Below, piece by piece: positions 39,695-48,298 of a stretch of DNA of 64,000 nt. A program made the translations under genes and the position numbers. The notes under the pieces were generated by a model. It had not been told where the DNA came from. It was given only the letters and a program-made list of their open reading frames with translations, and ran no database searches. The number at the start of each line of letters is the position of its first letter. Within the stretch, counting starts at the first letter, position 1. This DNA is from Enterococcus florum (GTDB lineage: Bacteria; Bacillota; Bacilli; Lactobacillales; Enterococcaceae). The stretch lies in NCBI RefSeq assembly GCF_004309355.1, contig NZ_BJCC01000013.1, positions 124,001-188,000 of the forward strand, given 5' to 3'.

Positions 39695-40465
39695 TTAGCT
39701 GGTTTGTCTTATTGCCTCGTCAGTCTCTACATCACTGCAATAAAGTAAGAAGAAATGGTCCGCCAATTGATACCCCTTGCGCCAAATGGTTTGGATTGTG
39801 TCCTCAGGCAGGCCTTCTACCTGCAGCTTTTCTCGCAATCGTTTGACTGAAACGGACAGCTTGACCATGTTGGAATTGCTGATGACTCCGTCCCAAATGT
39901 ATTTGCACATGTCTTCGCGGGAAACGATCTCCCCCTTGGACTGGTACAAACGATTTAAGATCGCCCGTTCTACTGGTTTTAAAGCGATCATCGACATGGA
40001 ACGTTTTTTACCCAACTCAGCCTCCTGAGTCATCAACGGCAAGCGATTTTCTTCGGTAGCGTGGAACAAATAATTAGTGGTCATATTTTTGGTTTCCAGA
40101 ATCGAATCGATCATGATCTCCCGCAGCTCTTCCAAGGTAGATTCGTTTGATACCCAGTACTTCACACCTTCTTCATACCAAGTCTCTCGCTCAGCGTTCT
40201 TGACGTGTTGATCGCTCTTACGGATCACTACCGTTGAGGATTGTGCCAATCGAGGCAAAATCTGCTTCATCTCAAAATCAGAAACGGTCTCGCTGATGAT
40301 CGTATAATGGAACATACTGAAGCATTGGCTCAAGCTTTCTTCCAGCTCGATTTTTTTCAGCAAGCTGCTGGAGCAAAACACTTCATAATTCAAACGCTGC
40401 AGCTTTTTTTGCAAACTGGCTTCGGCCAACACATTTTTTGTTAGTAATAATATCGTGATCTTCAT
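39695..40465 (-). CDS. Winged-helix regulator with receiver-like domain lacking the phospho-Asp (pilus-operon copy)
   Basis: The 256-residue paralogue of the regulator at 36806-37480 has the same opening (LLLTKNVLAEASLQKKLQRLNYEVF), the same loss of phospho-Asp (HYTIISETVSDFEM) and a standard C-terminal winged helix (SREDMCKYIWDGVISNSNMVK, then WRKGYQL). It begins 30 bp after the sortase stop at 40496, so it is the last gene of the pilus operon. Two relatives at the two fibre loci suggest cross-talk or mutually exclusive control. Its ligand, if any, is unknown. Confidence 0.8.
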   Translation of the reverse strand: MKITILLLTKNVLAEASLQKKLQRLNYEVFCSSSLLKKIELEESLSQCFSMFHYTIISETVSDFEMKQILPRLAQSSTVVIRKSDQHVKNAERETWYEEGVKYWVSNESTLEELREIMIDSILETKNMTTNYLFHATEENRLPLMTQEAELGKKRSMSMIALKPVERAILNRLYQSKGEIVSREDMCKYIWDGVISNSNMVKLSVSVKRLREKLQVEGLPEDTIQTIWRKGYQLADHFFLLYCSDVETDEAIRQTS

Positions 40466-40495
40466 CTTCCTTCACGTCCTTTTTCATTGATAGAG

Positions 40496-41386
40496 CTACG
40501 ATTTGGTGACCGACTTTTTCCTTCTGCGTCTTTTAATAATAACGATAATCAATAATAGCCCGATGAGGCAGGCAATCCCGATGATCAAATAGCTTGTCAT
40601 TTGCTGATTCGTATCCTTTGTTTGAGCGGTCAGTTTTTCCTTCGAGTAAGGAACTCGATGCCCTCGAACATACAATCGATGGCTGTTGACCATGTAAGGC
40701 GTACAGGTGATCAAGGTGGTATAATCCTTGCCCGGTTCGATTCGCAAAGCCTCTGTCTCTTCTGGCTTCACCGTCAGAATTTGATCCACTTCATACGCCA
40801 ATTTTTCGTCTAAATATGTAACGACGAACTGATCGCCCTTTTTGACTTCCGGCAAATCGGTGAACAGTTCCGCTGTCGGCAATCCGCGATGACCGGTTAA
40901 TACCGTGTGGGTACTCTCGCCGCCTGATGGTAGAGAGCTTCCCTCCAGCCAGCCGATGCCTTTTTGTAAAATATCTTCGCTGGTCCCTTTGTAGATCGGT
41001 GATACAAGTCCGATCTTCGGAATCTCGATAGTTCCCAGCGATTCGCCCAGCATCGCCTGCATTACGTCGAAGATCTGATTGCCTTGATCATCCACGGCAT
41101 TTCCTTTGGTTTTTTGAACCTTTTCATCGCTGAAGGTATTGCCCAGCGAAGGGGTTGATTCGACACGAGATTTGTTGTAATCCTTCGTACTTTTTTTTAA
41201 TTCTTCCTTTTTTTCTTTCGGCAAGTCCGCGACCTTGGTCTCATAGTGCTCCACGACCATCGTTTGCGAACGAACCAAAAGGTAGTTGCTGATTTTCGGA
41301 TAAAGGAGAATGCCTAAGCCAATCAGAAAAATCAGCGGCATGATGACTCTTGATATGATTTTTTGTCTTGTCGTCTTCTCCATCAT
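40496..41386 (-). CDS. Class C (pilus-polymerising) sortase, distal copy
   Basis: The 296-residue membrane transpeptidase has an N-terminal and a C-terminal helix, the histidine motif VLTGHRGLPTAELF, the active-site LITCTPYMVNSHRLYVRGHR (Cys and Arg), and the class C basic tail. Class C sortases join pilins through the pilin-motif lysine. It lies after the adhesin gene, separated by a terminator-like hairpin at 41405-41435, so its expression may be lower than that of the first sortase. Confidence 0.9.
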   Translation of the reverse strand: MMEKTTRQKIISRVIMPLIFLIGLGILLYPKISNYLLVRSQTMVVEHYETKVADLPKEKKEELKKSTKDYNKSRVESTPSLGNTFSDEKVQKTKGNAVDDQGNQIFDVMQAMLGESLGTIEIPKIGLVSPIYKGTSEDILQKGIGWLEGSSLPSGGESTHTVLTGHRGLPTAELFTDLPEVKKGDQFVVTYLDEKLAYEVDQILTVKPEETEALRIEPGKDYTTLITCTPYMVNSHRLYVRGHRVPYSKEKLTAQTKDTNQQMTSYLIIGIACLIGLLLIIVIIKRRRRKKSVTKS

Positions 41387-41404
41387 CCATCGTCCCTTTT
41401 AAGC

Positions 41405-41435
41405 AAAAACGGCGTAAGGTGATTTTACGCCGTTT
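41405..41435 (-). terminator. Terminator-like hairpin inside the pilus operon
   Basis: AAACGGCGTAA (41407-41417) and TTACGCCGTTT (41425-41435) pair perfectly, and on the minus strand TTTTTG follows. It sits between the adhesin and the distal sortase. Confidence 0.8.
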
Positions 41436-41443
41436 CTACTCGA

Positions 41444-44400
41444 TTATTCTATTCCATCAAGTTGAAAACGGTACTTTTTCAAATACCATCCAGTCCCTAC
41501 AACAACAGCGATTGCCAGAAGAAGCAATAAACTGATTCCTCCTGGGCCACCGGTGATTGGTAGCGTGAATTTCCTTCGATTGTTTACAGTCAATGTGATT
41601 TGATTGTCTGATTTGTTATATTTCCAATACGCCGAATCTGTCTGATGTGTGATCGTTCCGTCATTTTTTATCGTGAAGGTATACGTCTCAGCTAGTAGTT
41701 CATACCCTGCGATAGTCGATTTCTCCCGCAGTTTGTAAGTTCCTGGATCTAAACTACTCAGATTGATTTCACCTAAGAAGTTCGGACTCGTCCCGCCAGA
41801 TGTCGTGTGGTTCTTCTTTGTACCATCTGGGTATTCGATCTCGAAAACAACGCCATTCAGTTTCTTCGATGGTGTCTGTAGATCTTGTTTGACGATTTTC
41901 AGATCATAGTTTCGAGTGAGTTCAAAGTCCGTGTAGGTGGCTTCGGTCAGTTCTTTGCTGGGCTGATTTGACGTATATTTTGTTGCTGAAAGCCAAGGTA
42001 CATTATAAGCTTTCGGTTGCGTAGGAAAATTAGTTGGCATCTTCATATTAATGGTAATGTTTACATACTCATTTTTAGTAAAGACGTAATCTCCGCCACC
42101 GATTTTTTTCGATAGATCAATCGCGATCATTTGGATATTTTGCTTCCCGGACTCAGCAACATTTTCCCATTTTGTCCACCCTGAATCAGTGAATGCTCCA
42201 CCCCCCGGTGCAAAAGGTTCTTTGGAGGTTAACATCGAAACATAAACTTTCGCGTCGATTCCTAAACTACGTGCATAGGAAAGATCAATACTGTCAACGA
42301 CTCCTCTCCAACCTTGTGTATAGCCTTGGCTATTCGGTGTCTCGACTCGTTCGATCTTATCGAATAAGACCACGTCTTTCACGTAGTTCCCAGCACCATC
42401 TGCAGCGTCCGCAATATAATCTAAACGATATTGATAGGTTCCGTCTGCTGTGTGGACTGAGTGATCCGATTCACTAAATCCTGATTCTGGCCGATTGCCC
42501 TTAACATATTTCGTTAGTCCTGCTTGAACAGCCGTTTCACCAGTGATTTCTATTGCCCCGTAATCGTTCATAGAGTTCTTGATATTCGTATTTCCTGTTC
42601 CAACACTTGGGACATACCCTAATCCAGAATTATCGAGTCCTGACGATGTTTTCAGTTCATTATTGACCTCAGTTCGCGTTTTTCCACCATCCATCATTAC
42701 TTGTGCCTTATTTTTATCATCAAACAAAGATACGGTCACAGAGTTTCGATTGGAGCTAGAGAAATTTTCATTGGCTATTAAGCGATCCGCCCATGTCACT
42801 TGCGTCTTATACTGAAGACTGAAGTTGTTTCCTCGAATTTTTAAACCATTAGGCTGCACTTCGGTAAAGGCTGTCATTCCCGATTTATTCGTAATACTCT
42901 TACCGTCAATAGTGATTTGGATCAATTGTCTTCCACTATTATTATAATTATTTGATACAATCGCGGAAGTGTACTGGCTGTTATTAAGTTTTTGATCTCG
43001 ATAATAAAGTTCGTCTACCGATTGAAACGAATGTCCTGCTGGGATCAAATCATAGATGACGATTTTTTCTCTCAATGGGATATTCAGAATCCCGTTGTCG
43101 ATCAACTCTTTGAGGGTCGCATCAGAATTGGTTCCATCGTATCCTTCTACCCAATCAATCGTCCAAGTTATATCGTTACGTTTCTCAGCTACATTGTTGA
43201 CTTGCTTCGCTGTTTTCCTCATCTTCGACGTCGGTGAAGTAGATTGAAGAATGGCATTCCCTTCTTTTCGATACAAATAGTGTCCGTACTCTTGTATATC
43301 AGACTCTAATCTCGTATTGTTGTTTTGATCATCTGGATTCAAGACCGTCCACGTGTTACCACTACCTTTTGATTCAGCCTCATAGCCCAAAAAGTTGAAC
43401 AGTTGAATCGTACTGGTATCATTGCCCGCAGCGATCCATTTTTCTAACTGTGTTTGTTTGTTGTCATTAGGATTCACTCCGTAAATTGAGATGTTCGCTT
43501 CCATTTTCACATCCACTCTACCGTAAACCCCGGCTTTTGTTCCTGCGTCATTTACAGTAACAAAACGAAAACGATACGGTTTTATCCCAAAATCAGACAT
43601 CTTCAACATTCTCATGACAATTTTGTTTGAAGCATCTAACTCTCCCCAAGAATAAATATCATAGGTACTTCCGTCTGGATTAACACCTCTATTTTTATAC
43701 ACATTTGGCGTAATCAAGGTCGGATGCTTTTTCCAAACCCCTGAATTGTCGTCTTGATATTCTAATCTCAAATTTGGTAAAGGAACACCGTTGTCTTGAT
43801 TAGTATTATTCACTTTATTCGGCATGACTGTTTCTGAAAGCAGATTTATTTGTTTGAAGTAATAATCCTCGTGAGTCATTTTTACTGTCGAGGTATCATT
43901 TGCTTTCCAAGTCATATTGTCATCATACATCGTCATGGCGAAGGGATTGTCATTCCCATTGGGATGATTGACAGTATAGTACAAACTTGCCGTTCGCATT
44001 TCGACTTCTGTTCCCGATTGAAGAAGGTTCACGACCAAATCTCTATTGACGATTCCGCTATCGGTATAAAAATTGGGCCTGTCTGATAGACCGTATTTTG
44101 AATTAATTACTTTATTTGCACCAACAATAGCCCCTGGCGGATAAGCAAAAGAATAGTCTTTTAGCGTTGTACTAGTTTGAGCAGTATTCGTATCATAATA
44201 GGTTGTTTTATCATCTGCATCATAGTATTGAGTCGTGATTTTATTGTAAATTTTGTCTGTTGTTTTATAGTTTGCTTTAGGATACCCTACAAGAAATACA
44301 AAGTCATTTATTATGGACAACGTCGCATTTTTAAATTGGTTAAACCCTCGATTTTGATTGACTTGCCATTTGATTGCATTTGAGGAAATCGACTTACTGT

Positions 44401-46162
44401 CTAATCCACCATCATCCTCTTCATAAAAATCTTTGTAAGAGGTGCTAAGGCTACTATTGTAGTAGTCAAAATTTGTTATGATTTTTAATTGATTTAATTG
44501 TGCTGTTGTCAATTGCGTCTGCGAACCACCACTAGGTTCTTTTGAAATACTGTCTTGGAATCTTATTTGTAATCTTTTCCCGCTATTTACGATATCTTGT
44601 TCAGATATTGTGTAACGGATCCAGTAATATTTGTTGAAATCAGTCGGTCGATTACCGTAAATACTTGTATCCCATTCATTATATGGATCAAAATTTCGGG
44701 AACTTTTTGTTGTCTTAGGCTTTGCAAACTCTGTTTTTAGAGTTAATTTCAACTCATTCGTAGAAAAGTCTTTTTTTGCCGGCGTAGTTTGTGTGTAGTC
44801 CGTCACATCAAATTTCAGTTTCGCATTCGTTCCATGGACAATGTGTCTTGCCCTTACTCTTTGGGGAACACCTGTCGCAGAACGATTGGCTGAATTCAGA
44901 ACAGTCGATATTTCAAAGGATTCCTGGATTGTTCCTGTAATTTTATTTACATTCTTGATGATCAATGTCTGATTATCTGCAGATATCTCATAGCCAAAGG
45001 TTTGTGTAGTTACTTGTGCATAAGGCAACAGTGAAATATGCCTTGTATTCCACCCAAGTGCACCACTTACACCTGTTGAGTCGCTGAATTGAAATTGACT
45101 CGCTGGCAGTCTAAGTTCCAGTTGTCCAGGTTCATACATTTGACCTGTCGTACTGATGTTCACTCGATAAGGAATCGCAGTGACACCACTTCCTGTTTGT
45201 CCTACAATATAATCTTGATTACTGATATAAGAAGGATTACCAGTTACCCATTCCAATGAGACATTGACACTCCCATTAGATACTTGCACTCCGATCCCCA
45301 TCGTTGCAATAGCTTCGTTTCCATCCATTGCTCTATATTGAATCGAATAATTCGTTTTTTCTTCTGGAACGAAATTTTCACCTTCTAACGTTAAAGTCTT
45401 CCCATCTTTTTTCACTTCAACTTCGACTGGGTACTCTTCCGAACCATCTTTTGTTTTCGCAGTAACATTCTCAGATGGATTGTATTCTTCGCCTTCTTCA
45501 ATCGTTACTTTTTTCTTTTTATCTATCAGCTTATCATCTTTATAGAAGACAATTTCCTTTTTCGATTCCTTTGGTTCTTCAGATTCTTTTTTCGTTTCCG
45601 ACCCCTTGGCCTCTTCTGAAGCTTTTTTCTCTGTTTCTGAAGTCTTTTCTTTTTTGTCACTGCTGGTCTTTGTTTCCTTTGGCTTGACGAATTGGATCAA
45701 GGTCAGTTCGGCATCGGGAATCTTCTCAGGTGCAAATGAAGCTGTTCCGTTAATCACCGCAGATTCATTTAACAACGTCACATTGAAATACAACGTCATT
45801 CCTTTTTTGAATTCTAATTGGTACCCTGTCTCTTCGTCGTATCGAACATCAAAGGATACTTTGTCTTTCTTTTTCACCTGGTCCAATACATCTGTTTGTT
45901 CTTCATCAGAAAGCAAAGAAAATTCGTAGTCGTCATTTTCAGGGATCGTCAAAGTAAAATCTCCGGTTGCTTTCAATTGCATCTGGTTGACTGCTGCTAC
46001 TTCTATTTCTTCATCGTCTTTCACTTTTTTTCCATTATGATAGACCGTCAATAACTTCGGTTGCATTTCTTCTGCCATCGCGGTCAACACTGGTTGAAAA
46101 ATGGGAAGGAGTATGCCTGCTAGAAAAATAATCGTTCCTATGATCGAAAGTTTCTTTTTCAT
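41444..46162 (-). CDS. Giant LPxTG pilus tip adhesin
   Basis: This 1572-residue surface protein starts at ATG 46162, sharing one base with the minor pilin stop (TGATG), which implies translational coupling. Signal peptide at residues 1-30, a lysine/glutamate-rich stretch near 165-220, a long adhesive region with no family I can name, and near the C-terminus a SpaA-like (Cna-B) domain (KKLNGVVFEIEYPDG, then TYKLREKSTIAGYELL). The sorting signal is LPITGGPGG with a hydrophobic helix and basic tail. Large LPxTG proteins encoded among minor pilins and class C sortases are usually tip adhesins. No vWA domain or MIDAS motif is evident. The ligand is unknown. Confidence 0.85.
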   Translation of the reverse strand: MKKKLSIIGTIIFLAGILLPIFQPVLTAMAEEMQPKLLTVYHNGKKVKDDEEIEVAAVNQMQLKATGDFTLTIPENDDYEFSLLSDEEQTDVLDQVKKKDKVSFDVRYDEETGYQLEFKKGMTLYFNVTLLNESAVINGTASFAPEKIPDAELTLIQFVKPKETKTSSDKKEKTSETEKKASEEAKGSETKKESEEPKESKKEIVFYKDDKLIDKKKKVTIEEGEEYNPSENVTAKTKDGSEEYPVEVEVKKDGKTLTLEGENFVPEEKTNYSIQYRAMDGNEAIATMGIGVQVSNGSVNVSLEWVTGNPSYISNQDYIVGQTGSGVTAIPYRVNISTTGQMYEPGQLELRLPASQFQFSDSTGVSGALGWNTRHISLLPYAQVTTQTFGYEISADNQTLIIKNVNKITGTIQESFEISTVLNSANRSATGVPQRVRARHIVHGTNAKLKFDVTDYTQTTPAKKDFSTNELKLTLKTEFAKPKTTKSSRNFDPYNEWDTSIYGNRPTDFNKYYWIRYTISEQDIVNSGKRLQIRFQDSISKEPSGGSQTQLTTAQLNQLKIITNFDYYNSSLSTSYKDFYEEDDGGLDSKSISSNAIKWQVNQNRGFNQFKNATLSIINDFVFLVGYPKANYKTTDKIYNKITTQYYDADDKTTYYDTNTAQTSTTLKDYSFAYPPGAIVGANKVINSKYGLSDRPNFYTDSGIVNRDLVVNLLQSGTEVEMRTASLYYTVNHPNGNDNPFAMTMYDDNMTWKANDTSTVKMTHEDYYFKQINLLSETVMPNKVNNTNQDNGVPLPNLRLEYQDDNSGVWKKHPTLITPNVYKNRGVNPDGSTYDIYSWGELDASNKIVMRMLKMSDFGIKPYRFRFVTVNDAGTKAGVYGRVDVKMEANISIYGVNPNDNKQTQLEKWIAAGNDTSTIQLFNFLGYEAESKGSGNTWTVLNPDDQNNNTRLESDIQEYGHYLYRKEGNAILQSTSPTSKMRKTAKQVNNVAEKRNDITWTIDWVEGYDGTNSDATLKELIDNGILNIPLREKIVIYDLIPAGHSFQSVDELYYRDQKLNNSQYTSAIVSNNYNNSGRQLIQITIDGKSITNKSGMTAFTEVQPNGLKIRGNNFSLQYKTQVTWADRLIANENFSSSNRNSVTVSLFDDKNKAQVMMDGGKTRTEVNNELKTSSGLDNSGLGYVPSVGTGNTNIKNSMNDYGAIEITGETAVQAGLTKYVKGNRPESGFSESDHSVHTADGTYQYRLDYIADAADGAGNYVKDVVLFDKIERVETPNSQGYTQGWRGVVDSIDLSYARSLGIDAKVYVSMLTSKEPFAPGGGAFTDSGWTKWENVAESGKQNIQMIAIDLSKKIGGGDYVFTKNEYVNITINMKMPTNFPTQPKAYNVPWLSATKYTSNQPSKELTEATYTDFELTRNYDLKIVKQDLQTPSKKLNGVVFEIEYPDGTKKNHTTSGGTSPNFLGEINLSSLDPGTYKLREKSTIAGYELLAETYTFTIKNDGTITHQTDSAYWKYNKSDNQITLTVNNRRKFTLPITGGPGGISLLLLLAIAVVVGTGWYLKKYRFQLDGIE

Positions 46163-47334
46163 CACTTCTCCTCCTCTGGTTGGTTTCGTTTATATAAGAT
46201 CCATGTGAATCCTATCAATAGTATGCCACCGAAAATAATTAATAGTGGCTGATTTCTCGTGCCGGTTCTTGGTAAGGATTTCGTGCTGCTTGTAGAGGTT
46301 CCACCTGCAGTACTTGGCAAACGATTGCCACCTGTCGAAGGCAAGCTTGGTGTCGTTGGTTCTTCCGGCTCTTCAGGTTCGCTTGAGCCTGGCGGTTCTG
46401 TCGTCTTGCGATTGAACACCTTCGCTTCTTCCATCAAAATTCCTTTATCATCAATAGTTACTGTGATTTTTTCTGTCGAATTGCTAGGGATATCGACTTG
46501 AATTTTTTTCGCCTGCTCAGTGATTTCATAACCGGAAGGTGCTTTTGTTTCTTCAAAGTAATACGTTCCAGGAGCTAATGCATACTCTCCAGTCGATACC
46601 TTTCCTGTACGATCAGAAATAAATGTCACGATACCTGCTTCACCACTTGGCACCCATTGATTGCCGTTGTTAAAAGGTTCTTCCTGCAAATAATATTTTT
46701 CATTATTCACTAGCTTGTACAATTGGAATTCTGCCCCAGCCAACACACCTTCATCTTTTCCAGTCGCATCTTGTCCATATTTGTGGAAATATGGTTTTCG
46801 CACGACCAACTGGTTTTTGAAGTATAGATGTACGACATCATCCACCATACTTTCTGCTTGCGGTAAGCCCACGACTAAATTCCCAGCTTGATAATTTACA
46901 CCGTTCGGTACAGATTTTTCAACAAACAAATAGACTTTTCCGAGGGTACCAGAATGATAGGTCGGCAACACATAAGTGACTGTTCCATCCTCTTTGGTTA
47001 GCTGATCTTCGGCTGCTTTAGTAAATGATTTGTTGAGTCCATCGTTTTCAACAGCTTCCGTCGCTGCTTCACTGATGGCTTTTTGTGCTTGCTGCGGTGT
47101 TTTTCCTTCATTCACTAATTGGTAGAATTTCTCACTCACATCATAGGCACCCAGCTTTACATCCTTTAGAGGACGCCCCCCTTGATTGTCAAACGCTTCG
47201 GCCTCTTCACCCGTAAATAGAACGCGATGCAACGTGATCGTGGTCGTTTCTACTGCATGGACTTGTTGAGAAAAGCTGCCACAAAAGAAACAAATGAGCA
47301 ACGCGATCAACCCGATTCCACTAACCCTTTTCAT
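46162..47334 (-). CDS. Minor pilin (basal or ancillary subunit)
   Basis: The 390-residue LPxTG protein has a signal peptide (MKRVSGIGLIALLICFF) and Cna-B-type domains. The E-box-like text EETKAPSGYEI lies near residue 280, marking an intramolecular isopeptide bond. The sorting signal LPRTGTRNQ follows a Pro/Glu/Ser-rich spacer. The start at 47334 gives a better signal peptide than the in-frame ATG at 47355; either overlaps the sortase stop. It lies between the first sortase and the adhesin. Confidence 0.85.
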   Translation of the reverse strand: MKRVSGIGLIALLICFFCGSFSQQVHAVETTTITLHRVLFTGEEAEAFDNQGGRPLKDVKLGAYDVSEKFYQLVNEGKTPQQAQKAISEAATEAVENDGLNKSFTKAAEDQLTKEDGTVTYVLPTYHSGTLGKVYLFVEKSVPNGVNYQAGNLVVGLPQAESMVDDVVHLYFKNQLVVRKPYFHKYGQDATGKDEGVLAGAEFQLYKLVNNEKYYLQEEPFNNGNQWVPSGEAGIVTFISDRTGKVSTGEYALAPGTYYFEETKAPSGYEITEQAKKIQVDIPSNSTEKITVTIDDKGILMEEAKVFNRKTTEPPGSSEPEEPEEPTTPSLPSTGGNRLPSTAGGTSTSSTKSLPRTGTRNQPLLIIFGGILLIGFTWILYKRNQPEEEK

Positions 47335-48217
47335 TTTTTCTTCCACCCATTTCACCCCCAGATTTTTTTCTTTTTCTGCGATAGCGCAAGTATGCGATCA
47401 GCAGTAAGAGCAACAGGATCGCTCCCGCGAATACTAAATACTCTTTTACCCGCGCCCATTTGAAGGAACGCTGTGCTTTTTTGTCTACAGTCTTCTTTTC
47501 TTTTTCCTTGTACGGAATCCGATGCCCCCGAACGAAGAGTCGGTGACTGTTCACCGAAATCGGAACACAAGTAATCAACGTCGCATAATCCTTGTCGGCT
47601 TCCGCTCGCAACGCATCGGTTTCTTCCGGCTCTACAGTCGCTAATTTGTCGACTTTGTACGCCAGCTTTTCATCAAAGGATTGGATATAAAAAATATCTC
47701 CAACCTTCATTTTCGGTAGATCGGTGAAAATTTTGGCGTTTGGCAATCCACTATGTCCGGTAATCACCGCGTGCGTACCTTTTCCGCCAATCGGGATCGC
47801 ACTGCCTTCTAATAATCCTGTTCCTTTTTGTAGCACGTCTTCACTAGTGCCTTGGTAAATTGGCAATGTTACATGGATTTCTGGAATATTCAAGGTTCCC
47901 ACTTCTTCGCCCAACAGTGCTTGCATCACATCAAATACTTCTTGTCCATCTTCATCTTTCGCATTGCCTTTTGTATCCTGCGCTTTTTCGACGACACCAT
48001 TTTGCTGGTCATTGTAGGCAGCTATTTTTTCTTTCAAATCTTCTTTTTTCTTTTTCGGAATTTCTTTAACTTTCGTTTCGTAATGTTCGACCACCATCGT
48101 TTGGGAGCGGACCATGAGATAATTGCTGATCGTTGGATACAAAAACAGCCCAAGTCCCAGTAAAAAAATGATGATAGCAACAATGTCCTTAAACTTTTTC
48201 GGTGCTTTCTTTTTCAT
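47321..48217 (-). CDS. Class C (pilus-polymerising) sortase, proximal copy
   Basis: This 298-residue membrane transpeptidase starts at ATG 48217 behind GGAGGGAGGG; an upstream start 15 codons earlier lacks support. Motifs are VITGHSGLPNAKIF and the active site LITCVPISVNSHRLFVRGHR, with a C-terminal helix and basic tail. It follows the major pilin gene directly and most likely polymerises the shaft. Together with the distal sortase it may split the work between shaft and tip subunits. Confidence 0.92.
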   Translation of the reverse strand: MKKKAPKKFKDIVAIIIFLLGLGLFLYPTISNYLMVRSQTMVVEHYETKVKEIPKKKKEDLKEKIAAYNDQQNGVVEKAQDTKGNAKDEDGQEVFDVMQALLGEEVGTLNIPEIHVTLPIYQGTSEDVLQKGTGLLEGSAIPIGGKGTHAVITGHSGLPNAKIFTDLPKMKVGDIFYIQSFDEKLAYKVDKLATVEPEETDALRAEADKDYATLITCVPISVNSHRLFVRGHRIPYKEKEKKTVDKKAQRSFKWARVKEYLVFAGAILLLLLLIAYLRYRRKRKKSGGEMGGRKNEKG

Positions 48218-48261
48218 GATCCCTCCCTCCAAACGTGTGACGTATTTGCTATGTACGACCA

Positions 48262-48285
48262 AATGAGAAGCAAGCGCCTCTCATT
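48262..48285 (-). terminator. Weak hairpin after the major pilin gene
   Basis: AATGAGA (48262-48268) pairs with TCTCATT (48279-48285), with only TTT after it on the minus strand. A partial terminator here would keep pilin mRNA more abundant than sortase mRNA, as in other pilus operons. Confidence 0.4.
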
Positions 48286-48298
48286 CAGTCAGAAAAAC

